NCBI GenBank assembly: GCA_964523105.1
Contig: CAZFZN010000001.1
Span: 310,001 to 374,000 of the forward strand
Reading direction: 5' to 3'
Source of the DNA: V1-33 sp964523105
GTDB lineage: Bacteria; Verrucomicrobiota; Verrucomicrobiia; Verrucomicrobiales; V1-33
Length of the DNA: 64,000 nucleotides
Shown here: one piece after another, positions 34,207 through 43,234 of the stretch
How the letters are laid out: each line of letters begins with the position of its first letter
How positions within the stretch are numbered: position 1 is the stretch's first letter
Translations under genes and position numbers: made by a program
Notes under the pieces: model-generated
Told to the model about the DNA's origin: nothing
What the model saw: the letters and a program-made list of their open reading frames with translations, nothing else
Database searches by the model: none

Positions 34207-35201
34207 GCGGACGGCTGGGGCGGGCTGCCTGCGTCGTCCGGCGGGTTCCGGAGCGAGGCGGGGCCGGCGGGCCCGTCAAACTTCACCGGATGCCGCGGAC
34301 GCAGCAGAGAGGCGACAACGGAAGCGGCCAGGATGCCCAGTATCACACAAAGCGAAACCAGGGTGTCGATTTTGTAGGGCGAATGCGCGAGAAGCATTTT
34401 CACACCCACAAAGGCGAGCACGAGCCCGAGGCCGATTTTGAGATAGTGAAACCGGTCCATCACTCCGGCCAGAGCGAAATAAAGCGAACGCAGCCCGAGG
34501 ATCGCGAAGACGTTCGAGGTATAGACGATGAAGGTATCGGTCGTTACCGCGAAAATGGCGGGAATGCTGTCCACGGCGAAAATGAGGTCGGTGAACTCCA
34601 CCAGCAGCAACACGACAAACAGCGGCGTGGCATAGCGCACCCCGTTCTCGCGAACGAAGAATTTGCCTCCGCGGTAACCGTCCGTGACGGGCATGAGTTT
34701 CTTGAACCACCGCACCACGCGGGTTCGCTCCGGGTGAATGGCCTCCTCCTTCTTCACGATCATCTTGATGCCTGTCAGGATAAGAAAGACTCCGAAGACA
34801 TAGATCACCCATGAGAACTCCGCGATGAGCGCCGCGCCGAGCGCAATCATGATGGCGCGCATGATGAGCGCGCCGATGATGCCCCAGAACAGCACCCGGT
34901 GCTGATAAACGGGCGGGACGGAGAAGTAGCTGAACAGCATCACGAAGACAAAGATGTTGTCCACGCTCAGAGATTTCTCGATCACATACCCGGTGAAGAA
35001 CTCGAGGGCCTTCTGCCGGCCCATATAGTGCCAGACCCCGAGATTGAAGAGCATCGCCAACACAACCCAGATGACGGTCCATGTGATGGATTCCTTGAAG
35101 GAGACGACGTGCGCCTTGCGGTGAAAGACGCCGAGGTCCAGCGCCAGCATGGCGAGCACGAAGACATTGAAGCCAGCCCAAAGCCAGAAGGGATTATCCA
35201 T
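34203..35201 (-). CDS. TerC/Alx family membrane protein
   Basis: This 332-residue TerC-family integral membrane protein has about nine helices. Conserved parts are VIEKSLSVDNIFVFVMLFSYF, the acidic VEFTDLIFAVDSIPAIFAVT and the C-terminal MLLAHSPYKI. Members export or handle metal ions such as Mn2+; the Alx branch responds to alkaline pH in E. coli. The last ~35 residues form a Pro-rich cytoplasmic tail. It is the first gene of the operon and overlaps sbtA by ATGA. A link to alkaline/inorganic-carbon conditions is an inference from context. Confidence 0.93.
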   Translation of the reverse strand: MDNPFWLWAGFNVFVLAMLALDLGVFHRKAHVVSFKESITWTVIWVVLAMLFNLGVWHYMGRQKALEFFTGYVIEKSLSVDNIFVFVMLFSYFSVPPVYQHRVLFWGIIGALIMRAIMIALGAALIAEFSWVIYVFGVFLILTGIKMIVKKEEAIHPERTRVVRWFKKLMPVTDGYRGGKFFVRENGVRYATPLFVVLLLVEFTDLIFAVDSIPAIFAVTTDTFIVYTSNVFAILGLRSLYFALAGVMDRFHYLKIGLGLVLAFVGVKMLLAHSPYKIDTLVSLCVILGILAASVVASLLRPRHPVKFDGPAGPASLRNPPDDAGSPPQPSA

Positions 35202-35397
35202 GGTGCGGCAGCGCGGCTGAAGGAGTTGCAGTGCGGTGAAGGACTGAGCGGCGGGGCCGGTGTCGGGGACGTGGGCGGTTATTCAGTATCATCGGAATTG
35301 AAGCGGGGCGGCACAGGGTGGAGCCCGTGTTCCAGGGCTGAAGGATGAAAAGCGGAAGTTCGTGTCAAAATGTTCACTTGCCGGTACTCCGCCGGAT

Positions 35398-35874
35398 TCA
35401 TGCGTTGAGCCGCCACAGGGTGAAATTGAGGAACGACGCGAAGGCCACCCACGCGATGTAGGGCACGAGCAGCAGTGCCGCCGGACGCGAGACCGTGGCG
35501 AACGCCCGCGCGGTGACGATGACAGCGGCGAGCAGCAGGAGAATTTCGGCGAAGGCGAGGCCGGGCAGTTTGAGGCCGAAAAAGAGGGGCGTCCACGCGG
35601 CGTTGAGCGCGAGTTGCACGCCATAGAGCCCCAGCGCCCGGCGCGGCCCGCCCCGCCGCCACACCAGCCACGCCGCCACGGCCATCATGATATAAAGAGC
35701 GGTCCAGACGGGGCCGAAGATCCATGAGGGCGGATTCCACGACGGCTTGCGCAGCGAAGCATACCACTCGCCGGGCATCGCCCACGCGCCAAGCGCCGGC
35801 GCGCAGAACGTGACGGCGAGGCACGCGGCGAGCGCGGCGGCGGATTTCCAGGTCGGGAGGTTTTCGTGCTTCAT
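35398..35874 (-). CDS. tspO: TspO/MBR family tryptophan-rich sensory protein
   Basis: This 158-residue, five-helix membrane protein of the TspO/MBR family binds porphyrins and related ligands. Family motifs are WYASLRKPSWNPPSWIFGPVW, the LNAAWTPLFFGL helix and VPYIAWVAFASFLNFTLW. The start at 35874 (MKHENLP) precedes the first helix; an in-frame alternative lies 15 bases upstream. It is encoded 196 bp upstream of terC on the same strand, possibly as a separate unit. Confidence 0.94.
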   Translation of the reverse strand: MKHENLPTWKSAAALAACLAVTFCAPALGAWAMPGEWYASLRKPSWNPPSWIFGPVWTALYIMMAVAAWLVWRRGGPRRALGLYGVQLALNAAWTPLFFGLKLPGLAFAEILLLLAAVIVTARAFATVSRPAALLLVPYIAWVAFASFLNFTLWRLNA

Positions 35875-36135
35875 TCGCGAAGACTGCACAGCACCGCTAC
35901 GACCGCCAGCGCAGTAGCGATGCGTTCATTTCACCGGACCGGTGCCGCCATCACCGTGGAAGTCAGCAGCGACCTGACGACATGCCCCCCGGCAGCACCT
36001 GCGGCACGACCTCGACTCCCCACACTCCTGCCACCACGGAAACCGCTCCCTGGCAGCGCCGGGGCCGGAGCTGGAGAAGGACGGAATGAAGCCTGGAGGA
36101 CCGCCGTTGGCACCGGCCCGCGTCCGTGCAGTCGA

Positions 36136-38298
36136 TCAACGGGCGTCTTTAGTCCATGCGGAGCGCAACTCATGAACTTCCAGCGCCGTGATTTTCGCCG
36201 CGCCGCCGCGGGTTTCGAGGAAGAGGCGCGTGTTTTCCGATTTTGTGTTGTAGGGCATCGGCACGTAGCAGAGGCCGTCGCTGGCGAAGACTTCGGCACC
36301 GGTGCGGTCGCAGTAAATGGTGAGGCGCTGTTTGCCGTCGCGCAGCGGAGCCGGGGCGCGGTGGCCGGCGACGCTCAGTTCCTGTTTTGCGGAGTCGTAC
36401 TCGACCATGATGTCGCGAATGTTGAAGACCACTTCTTTCGCGTCGCCCGGCTCGAATTCGACGCGCACTTCGACGAGTTCTGCGCGGATGTCGTCGAGCG
36501 GATTCCTGTCTCCCGGCTTGAGTGTCAGGGGATCGAAGCGGTGCGTTTTCGCGCGCAGGGATTCCAGTTCCTTCACCGGGGTGAAGGTCATGCGCGGTCC
36601 GTCGCTGGTTTGCGTGAGCTTCAATTCCAGCGGCACGGTCATGGACTGATTGAACGGCATGCCTTTCGTCTCCGTCTGCCACCAGCCGATAAAAATGCGG
36701 CGACCGTCCGGCACGTCGCTGAACGACTGCGCGGCGTAGAATCCTTTGCCGCGATGGCCGGGCAGGCGCTCGTGCTCCGGGGAGAACTTTGCGCCGTCGA
36801 AACTGCCGAGGGCGTACCGGCTGTCCGCGCCGAGCAGCACCCACTTCTTCTGCGCGGCATCGCCATCCACGGGCAGTTCGAAAAAGTCAGGGCACTCGAA
36901 AAGAAACTTTCCGCCCCGGTCGCTGCCCTCGGTGATGCTGGCCAGCGCCCAATCTTTGAGATTCGGCGAGGTGAAGAAGTGGACAGTGTGCTTTCCCTTC
37001 AACTCGACGTAGAGCACCATGACCCACCGCTTCGTCGGCTCGTGCCAGATCACTTTCGGATCGCGGTTTCCGCCAGTGATTTCCTTCAGGATAGGATTGC
37101 CGCTGTATTTGGTGAAGGTGCGGCCGTCGTTGCTGTAAGCCATGCCCTGCACCGTCGGATTTCCCGCAGCGGTGTAGAAAAGCAACAGTGGCGGCTTGCC
37201 GTCCTTGCCGAAGCCGCTCGTGTTTTTCCAGTCCACCACGGCGCTGCCGCTGAACATTGGGCCCATGTCGTCGGGCAGCAGCTTGTCGCCCAGTTCCTCC
37301 CAGTGGACGAGGTCTTTGCTCACCGCGTGGCCCCAGTGCATGTTGCCCCAGCCCCAGCCGTAGGGGTTGTGCTGGAAAAAGAGGTGATACTCGCCGTTGT
37401 AAAAGACGCAGCCGTTGGGGTCATTGTTCCAGCCGCGCTGCGGCGAGAAGTGAAACTGACCGCGCAGCGGCTCGCAGTAGAGATTCTCTGCATCCTTGAG
37501 CGTGTCGCTCTGCTCGATGCTGCGCAGTGCCGCGGAGTCCTCGTGCAGCTTGTTCACGCGCAGAGTCAGCGACTTTCCCTTCCACGCGCTCACCTCCATC
37601 GGCGCCCACCAGTCGGGTGCGGCGTCGGCGAGTTCGATGTCATTGCGCACGACGCGCTGCCCGTCCACCAACAGCGTGACCACGCGTTTCGGCGCGCCGT
37701 TCTTGACAGGGATGTGCAGGTAGCGCGCCGTCGCCGTGATCTGTCGTTCGACGTTAGCGACAAAACCCTTTGGCCTGGTGTCGGTCTGCACGATGTGGTC
37801 CACATTGATGTGCCCCCAGCCGCCCTTGGCGTCGTCAAGGATGCGCAGCGTTGCCGTTTTGCCCGCGAACTCTGCCACCTCCCACGACTCCTGCGCGAGC
37901 GCCTCACTGCCGCCCTGCTGGTCATTCGGCCCCGTCGCACTGCGCACGACCTTGCCGTCCACGAGCAGTTGCAGCGCGAGCTTGTCGCTCTTTCCGCCGC
38001 CGAGCAGAAACGCGAGGAACTTCCGTTGGATGCGGAATTCCGGTGAAGTGAGGGTGCCGGTGCTGTCGTCGCCTTTGTAGAACGAGTTCACCAGCCCGCG
38101 GCCTTTGAAGCCCTCCACATTCATCTGACCGGGCAGCGGTCCGCGCGCTGGGCCGGGACCGAAGGCTTCGCCGGTGACCTGCCACGGCGCATAGCTCTCT
38201 CCTTCAAAATCGGCGATGACGATGTCGTCCGCGGCGTGCAGCGAGGCAGCGGTCCATGCGATCAAGAGAGAGGCGGTCGTCCGGAGGGAAGTTTTCAT
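36136..38298 (-). CDS. Secreted GH32 fructan hydrolase (levanase/inulinase type)
   Basis: This 720-residue exported enzyme of glycoside hydrolase family 32 cleaves beta-fructans. A signal peptide covers residues 1-22. Residues 25-270 form a lectin-like beta-sandwich extension found before the catalytic part in many PVC and Bacteroidota levanases. The five-bladed propeller begins FHFSPQRGWNNDPNG with the nucleophile Asp at about 293. The transition-state stabiliser RDP is at 412-414, and the acid/base Glu is in FECPDFF (about 468). A C-terminal beta-sandwich follows. It is divergently transcribed from a PAS-AraC regulator, which probably controls it. Confidence 0.95.
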   Translation of the reverse strand: MKTSLRTTASLLIAWTAASLHAADDIVIADFEGESYAPWQVTGEAFGPGPARGPLPGQMNVEGFKGRGLVNSFYKGDDSTGTLTSPEFRIQRKFLAFLLGGGKSDKLALQLLVDGKVVRSATGPNDQQGGSEALAQESWEVAEFAGKTATLRILDDAKGGWGHINVDHIVQTDTRPKGFVANVERQITATARYLHIPVKNGAPKRVVTLLVDGQRVVRNDIELADAAPDWWAPMEVSAWKGKSLTLRVNKLHEDSAALRSIEQSDTLKDAENLYCEPLRGQFHFSPQRGWNNDPNGCVFYNGEYHLFFQHNPYGWGWGNMHWGHAVSKDLVHWEELGDKLLPDDMGPMFSGSAVVDWKNTSGFGKDGKPPLLLFYTAAGNPTVQGMAYSNDGRTFTKYSGNPILKEITGGNRDPKVIWHEPTKRWVMVLYVELKGKHTVHFFTSPNLKDWALASITEGSDRGGKFLFECPDFFELPVDGDAAQKKWVLLGADSRYALGSFDGAKFSPEHERLPGHRGKGFYAAQSFSDVPDGRRIFIGWWQTETKGMPFNQSMTVPLELKLTQTSDGPRMTFTPVKELESLRAKTHRFDPLTLKPGDRNPLDDIRAELVEVRVEFEPGDAKEVVFNIRDIMVEYDSAKQELSVAGHRAPAPLRDGKQRLTIYCDRTGAEVFASDGLCYVPMPYNTKSENTRLFLETRGGAAKITALEVHELRSAWTKDAR

Positions 38299-38384
38299 AA
38301 GAGGAGGGCAGGATGTTTCCGACGATGCAGGTTGAGGCTTCCCACAGCTTGAGTAAAGCCGCCAAAAACTATTGTGATCCGGCC

Positions 38385-39173
38385 ATGACTTCGCACCGCC
38401 TTCAGAGCGAATTTTTCGCCCGCCTGGCTGATCCGCAGGCCCTGCGGGAGATTTTCGAACATCTGCCGGACGTGTATTTCTTCGTGAAAGACCGCGCCGG
38501 CCGGATGATCGCCGCCAGTTCCACGATCCTGCGCCGCCTTGGCATGAACAGCGAGGCCGACTTCATTGGCCGGACCGATCACGACGTTTATCCCAAACGT
38601 CTTGCCGACGCCTACACCGCGGATGACGCCCGGGTTTTCCGCACCGGCAGGCCGCTCCTCGACCGGCTGGAAATCTGGTTCGATGAAGCCGGGAGCCCGG
38701 AATGGGGTGTCACTACCAAGATCCCGCTGCGGGGCCGCGACGGCAGGATCATCGGTCTCATGGGCCTCACGCGGCGCGACCCGGGACGCACGGGACTGAG
38801 GCCGGTGCATGAGGCCGACAAAGCGGTGGAATATCTCCGCCGGCACTGCGGGCGCACGGTCACCGCGGCGGAACTGGCGCGGCACCTCGCCGTTTCCGGG
38901 CGCACGCTGAACCGCAAGATCAACGAGGCGTTCGGCATCTCGCCCTACGAACTCACGCTGCGCGTGCGCATTCAAAAAGCCGCGGAGGCGCTCGTCCTGA
39001 CGCGCGACGACATCGCCGGCATCGCGCTGGCCCACGGGTTTTGCGATCAAAGCGCCTTCACGCACCACTTCCGCAGACGCATGGGCACCACGCCGAAACA
39101 ATTCCGGCTGCGGCACGCGGGCAACTCCCCGTTGCGGCGGGCCGCGGGCTGCCCCATGCGCGCGGTGAACTGA
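38385..39173 (+). CDS. AraC-family transcriptional regulator with N-terminal PAS domain
   Basis: This is a regulator of 262 residues from the ATG at 38385 (286 if the ATG at 38313 is used). The PAS domain spans about 20-130 (IFEHLPDVYFFVKDRAG, FIGRTDHDVYP). The C-terminal AraC DNA-binding domain has both helix-turn-helices: VTAAELARHLAVSGRTLNRK and IAGIALAHGFCDQSAFTHHF, ending RMGTTPKQFR. PAS-AraC proteins typically respond to a small ligand or redox signal. The short gap to the divergent GH32 gene suggests control of fructan use, as an inference. The PVC dehydrogenase gene starts six bases after its stop. Confidence 0.92.
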   Translation: MTSHRLQSEFFARLADPQALREIFEHLPDVYFFVKDRAGRMIAASSTILRRLGMNSEADFIGRTDHDVYPKRLADAYTADDARVFRTGRPLLDRLEIWFDEAGSPEWGVTTKIPLRGRDGRIIGLMGLTRRDPGRTGLRPVHEADKAVEYLRRHCGRTVTAAELARHLAVSGRTLNRKINEAFGISPYELTLRVRIQKAAEALVLTRDDIAGIALAHGFCDQSAFTHHFRRRMGTTPKQFRLRHAGNSPLRRAAGCPMRAVN

Positions 39174-39179
39174 TCCGCC

Positions 39180-42100
39180 ATGTCACTCCGCCGCTCTGCT
39201 TTCCTGCTCCTGACAATAGCTGGGCCGGCGGCTTCGGCCGCGAATTTCGAGGATCGCGATTCCGATCTCTCCGCGCTGCCGGAGGTGCCGCCGGAGTTTG
39301 AGATCAGCGTTTATGCCAAAGAGCCGCTGGTGCGGAATGTCTGTTCGCTCGCGTTCGATGAACGCGGGCGATTGTTCGTGAGTCATGGGCCGCAGTATCG
39401 CCGGCCCACACCGGAGACGCCGCCGGACAGCATCGTGATCGTGCAGGACAAAGATGGCGACGGCACGGCGGATGCGACGCACACCTTCGCCACGGGCTTT
39501 AACTGCATCCAGGGCCTCGCGTGGCGCGGTCGCGATCTGTGGGTCGCGAATGCGCCGGATCTCACTGTCGTGCGCGACACGAACGGCGACGATGTCGCGG
39601 ACGAATACGTGCGCGTTTTCACCGATCTCGGAAACATCGAGCACGGCATCCACGGCCTGGTATGGGCTCCCGACGGCAAGCTCTACATGACCAAGGGGAA
39701 CAGCAAAGGCGTGGCCATCAAGGACTGGAAAAAGGATGAGCCGGACCGCGTCGCGCCAAAGCCATTTCGTGAACTCTGGGGCGTGCCCGGCCCGCCGGAT
39801 GCGCCGGACTTTCCGGAGCCGAAAACCTTCACCGCGGCGACTTATAAGAGCACCTACCAGGACCCTGACGACGACTGGGGTCGCATGGGCGGCATTCTGC
39901 GCTGCGATGACATGGGCAGGAATCTGGAGATCGTCGCCCGCGGCTGCCGAAATCCCTACGGCCTCGCCTTCGATCACGACTTCAACTGGCTGGCGGTGGA
40001 CCAGGACCAGAACGAGGGAGACCGCATCCTCATGCCGTTCTACGGTGCGGAGTTTGGCTGGGGCCATGCGTGGAGTGCCGACTGGACAGGCGAAAATCAT
40101 CTGCCGACCGTGCCGGTGAGCGGGCCGACTTTTCAAGGCAGCGCCACCGGCGTGATCTTTGCGGATGCCCCTAACTGGCCCGAAAAGTTTCGCGGCGTGT
40201 TTCTCATCAACGATTGGCTGCTCAAGAAAACCTATCTTTACCGCCCCGAATGGCAGGGCGCGCTGATGCAGCCAAAGGACGGAAGGCTTGAAGATTTCAT
40301 CGTGGGGAAGAACGCGCTCTTCCGCCCGGTGGACATGGCCTTTGGCGCGGATGGCGCGCTTTATATTACCGGCTGGGGTCGTGGCTATGGCGTAGAACGC
40401 GATGCAGCCGGCAACATGACGAATGAAGGCCGTATTTTCCGCATCGCGCCGAAAGGCATGAAGCCGCTGCCGCCGCTGCCGGATAAGAAGCTGGCTGACA
40501 TGAGCGTGGATGAGTTGCTTGGTGAATTCGACAGCCTGCTGCCGGTGCGGCGCGTCAATGCGCAGGAGGAACTGTATCGCAAGAACTCAAAACTGGCTGC
40601 AAGGACAGTCGGCGCGCGGAGGACTTCAGAAATGAGTGAAGTTCAGGCAACCTGGGCATGGTGGACACCTGGAACGGAGCCGGGCGAATTCCTGCGTGCC
40701 GCAGGCGATGTATCCGAATCGCTCTCGATGCGAGTTATCGCGCTGCGAATTCTGGGCGCACATTTTGATGGATTCGTCCGGGAGCCAAGCCTTGTGACGC
40801 CGGTGGATACCCCGCGGGCGATGGATGCGTTTGTTGCGGCACTGGAATCCGGGGAGCCTCGCATCAGGCTCGCGGCAGTACAGGCCATTCATCAGGCACA
40901 CGCGCGAGCATTCCTGCGGCAATTGCTCAAACTATCCGCAAAAGAAACGGACCGCATCGTTTTCTACGCCACATGGCGAGCGATGCGGGACCTTGGCGGT
41001 GAATCGGCGCTACGCCCGCTGCTCAAAGATGAACGCGGCGGCGTGCGCTGCGCGGCCTTGCTGGGGCTGCTGGATCTCGGCGCGATGAAGCCGGAGGAAC
41101 TGGAGCCGCTGACGAAGGACAGCGACGCGCGCGTGGTTTCCGTGGCGTTGCCGGGGCTTGGAAAAAAGCCCCCCGCGGTTCCCGCGGTCGCGAAGGACGC
41201 CCCGGATTTTCCGCTGGCAAATAACCTCACAGCGGAAAGCGGCCGGGCTTATGCCGCGGGATTGCTCCAAGCGGGACAGCCGAGCTACACGGACCGGCCG
41301 TTCGTCTTCAAGCAAGTGCCGGCACTGCTCGACGGCGCGCAGATCATCCGCACAGCGAACGAAGACGATGGCAGCCGCGGGCAGTCGTTCCTGACATTCG
41401 ACCTCGCGCTGCCCTGCACGGTCAGCATCGCGCACGACACGCGCATCAAAGAGCGCCCGGCGTGGATGCAGGGCTTCGCGGACACCGACCTTACGGTGAC
41501 GACGAGCGACACGACCTTCCACCTTTGGTCGAAGGAGTTTCCGGCAGGCAGAGTCACGCTCGGCGGCAATCTTGCGGGTCCGATCCGCGGCGGGAAAGCG
41601 CATTACTTTGTCGTGCTCCAGCCGAAGCCGCTCGCGGCCCTGACAAAGCCAACGACGACGGACGGAGTGATGGCCGCCTTGACGAAAGCTGACGCGAAGC
41701 GCGGCGAGGCGCTCTTTTTTCACAATGCCGGCTGCGCCGCGTGTCATCGCGTGGGCGCACGCGGGGTGAATCTCGGTCCTGACCTGACAAATCTCGGCGA
41801 TCGCATGGAGGCGAAGTTCATCGTGCAGGCGATGCTGGAGCCGAGCGCGGTCATCACCGAGGGCTTTGCCACGCATTATGTGGAAGCCGTCGGACAAAGT
41901 TATCAGGGTGTGCTGCTGGCCACCGGCAGGACGCTGAAACTGGGCATGGCCGGCGGGCAGACGGTGGAGATTTTAGAGAAAGACATCACAAAGCACGAGA
42001 CGCTGCCGGTTTCTCCCATGCCTCCGCAGGGCGCGCTGCTGGACGCGCAGGATACGGCGGACATTACCGCGTGGCTGCTGGGACTGCGGAGCGGGAAGGC

Positions 42101-42980
42101 TGGGACTGATGGGAGGAATGGGGCCGCCGAATCCCATCCCTCTCATTCTTCCCATGATACACCCCTAACCGTCGAACAGAAGCCCGACCGCATCCTCATC
42201 CATCAAGGCGCGAAGCCAGTGGGTGAGTATGTCTTTTCCAATGAGAAAACCCTCCGCCCGTTCTTCGCGAATCTCCGCGCGCCGGGTGGCAGTCCGGTCA
42301 CTCGCACCTGGCCGCCGGTTCCCGGCGTGGATGCCGTGGACCACGCGGAGATGCATCCCGGAGTGTGGCTGGCGTTCGGCGATGTCAGCGGGGAGGATTT
42401 CTGGCGCAACAAAGCCGCCATCAAACACCAGCGGTTCACCGCCGCGCCGGAATGGAAGGAAGGCAGCCTGCACTTTGCCACACTCAGCACCATGCACCGC
42501 GCGGATGGCAGCGCGCTCGCGGACATGGCGTGCGATTTCACCCTGACTCCCCTGCCCGGCGAATTTCGCCTGACATGGGCCGCCGCCATCACACCGCGGG
42601 TGGACGGATTCTACTTTGGCGATCAGGAGGAAATGGGCCTCGGGGTGCGCATGGCGACGCCGCTCACGGAGAAGAACGGCGGCCTCATCACCAGCAGCAC
42701 CGGCGCGACGACCGCCAAAGCCACCTGGGGACAGCTTGCGGACTGGTGCGACTACTCCGGCACGGTGAACGGCGTGCGCACCGGCGTGAAGATCATCCCT
42801 GATCCTGCCAACTTCCGCCCCTGCTGGTGGCACAATCGCGATTACGGCGTGTTTGTGGCGAATCCCTTTGGCCGTGCGGCCATGAAACAGGGCGCGCCGG
42901 GCCGCGTCGAAGTGAAGCAGGGTGAAACGCACCGGATGAAGTTCACCGTCATCCTGCACTCGGCCCCGCGCGCGAACTGA
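39180..42980 (+). CDS. PVC-type membrane-bound dehydrogenase with cytochrome c and C-terminal DUF6807 domain
   Basis: This 1266-residue exported protein has a signal peptide at 1-20. Next comes a beta-propeller of the PVC heme-binding dehydrogenase type (FEISVYAKEPLVRNVCSLAFD, GIHGLVWAPDGKLYMTKGN, GCRNPYGLAFD) to about 430, probably a PQQ-like or sugar dehydrogenase fold. HEAT-like helical repeats follow (about 440-680), then a beta region. The cytochrome c domain carries C852-A-A-C855-H856 and a distal Met near VSPMPP. From about residue 1000 a DUF6807/PmoA-like domain runs to the end (LIHQGAKPVGEYVFSNEKT, VDHAEMHPGVWLAFGDV). The probable role is periplasmic oxidation of a sugar with electron transfer through heme. 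It is possibly co-transcribed with the AraC gene. Confidence 0.9.
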   Translation: MSLRRSAFLLLTIAGPAASAANFEDRDSDLSALPEVPPEFEISVYAKEPLVRNVCSLAFDERGRLFVSHGPQYRRPTPETPPDSIVIVQDKDGDGTADATHTFATGFNCIQGLAWRGRDLWVANAPDLTVVRDTNGDDVADEYVRVFTDLGNIEHGIHGLVWAPDGKLYMTKGNSKGVAIKDWKKDEPDRVAPKPFRELWGVPGPPDAPDFPEPKTFTAATYKSTYQDPDDDWGRMGGILRCDDMGRNLEIVARGCRNPYGLAFDHDFNWLAVDQDQNEGDRILMPFYGAEFGWGHAWSADWTGENHLPTVPVSGPTFQGSATGVIFADAPNWPEKFRGVFLINDWLLKKTYLYRPEWQGALMQPKDGRLEDFIVGKNALFRPVDMAFGADGALYITGWGRGYGVERDAAGNMTNEGRIFRIAPKGMKPLPPLPDKKLADMSVDELLGEFDSLLPVRRVNAQEELYRKNSKLAARTVGARRTSEMSEVQATWAWWTPGTEPGEFLRAAGDVSESLSMRVIALRILGAHFDGFVREPSLVTPVDTPRAMDAFVAALESGEPRIRLAAVQAIHQAHARAFLRQLLKLSAKETDRIVFYATWRAMRDLGGESALRPLLKDERGGVRCAALLGLLDLGAMKPEELEPLTKDSDARVVSVALPGLGKKPPAVPAVAKDAPDFPLANNLTAESGRAYAAGLLQAGQPSYTDRPFVFKQVPALLDGAQIIRTANEDDGSRGQSFLTFDLALPCTVSIAHDTRIKERPAWMQGFADTDLTVTTSDTTFHLWSKEFPAGRVTLGGNLAGPIRGGKAHYFVVLQPKPLAALTKPTTTDGVMAALTKADAKRGEALFFHNAGCAACHRVGARGVNLGPDLTNLGDRMEAKFIVQAMLEPSAVITEGFATHYVEAVGQSYQGVLLATGRTLKLGMAGGQTVEILEKDITKHETLPVSPMPPQGALLDAQDTADITAWLLGLRSGKAGTDGRNGAAESHPSHSSHDTPLTVEQKPDRILIHQGAKPVGEYVFSNEKTLRPFFANLRAPGGSPVTRTWPPVPGVDAVDHAEMHPGVWLAFGDVSGEDFWRNKAAIKHQRFTAAPEWKEGSLHFATLSTMHRADGSALADMACDFTLTPLPGEFRLTWAAAITPRVDGFYFGDQEEMGLGVRMATPLTEKNGGLITSSTGATTAKATWGQLADWCDYSGTVNGVRTGVKIIPDPANFRPCWWHNRDYGVFVANPFGRAAMKQGAPGRVEVKQGETHRMKFTVILHSAPRAN

Positions 42981-43234
42981 GCCGTTCTGTGCGGGAATCG
43001 GATGATGATGCTGCCATCGGCTCCAGCCAGCTCCGGCGGAGCGGTGCCTCACAGCCGGGGGCGATGCCCTCCAGGCAATCTAAATTTCTGGCCTCGTTCT
43101 GTCCGTGTTGAAAGCCGGGTTTCTCCATCGCCGCACGGACCCGACCGCGCTTCTGGCACTCAGCGCGGCGCCGGGTGGCGTGCATCCCTGCCGTCTCCGG
43201 CGGGTGAATCCACAGCATGGGGCTTGCCGCGTGC

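Noticed and set aside
33224..34279. 636-residue minus-strand frame running through sbtA into the channel
   Set aside because: The part before MTLPARTAP is Arg/Gly-rich and overlaps sbtA in another phase. The channel starts at 33223 with an ATGA overlap.
35866..38046. 726-codon plus-strand frame opposite the GH32 gene
   Set aside because: The minus strand has all GH32 motifs in order; the plus frame shows no recognisable domain.
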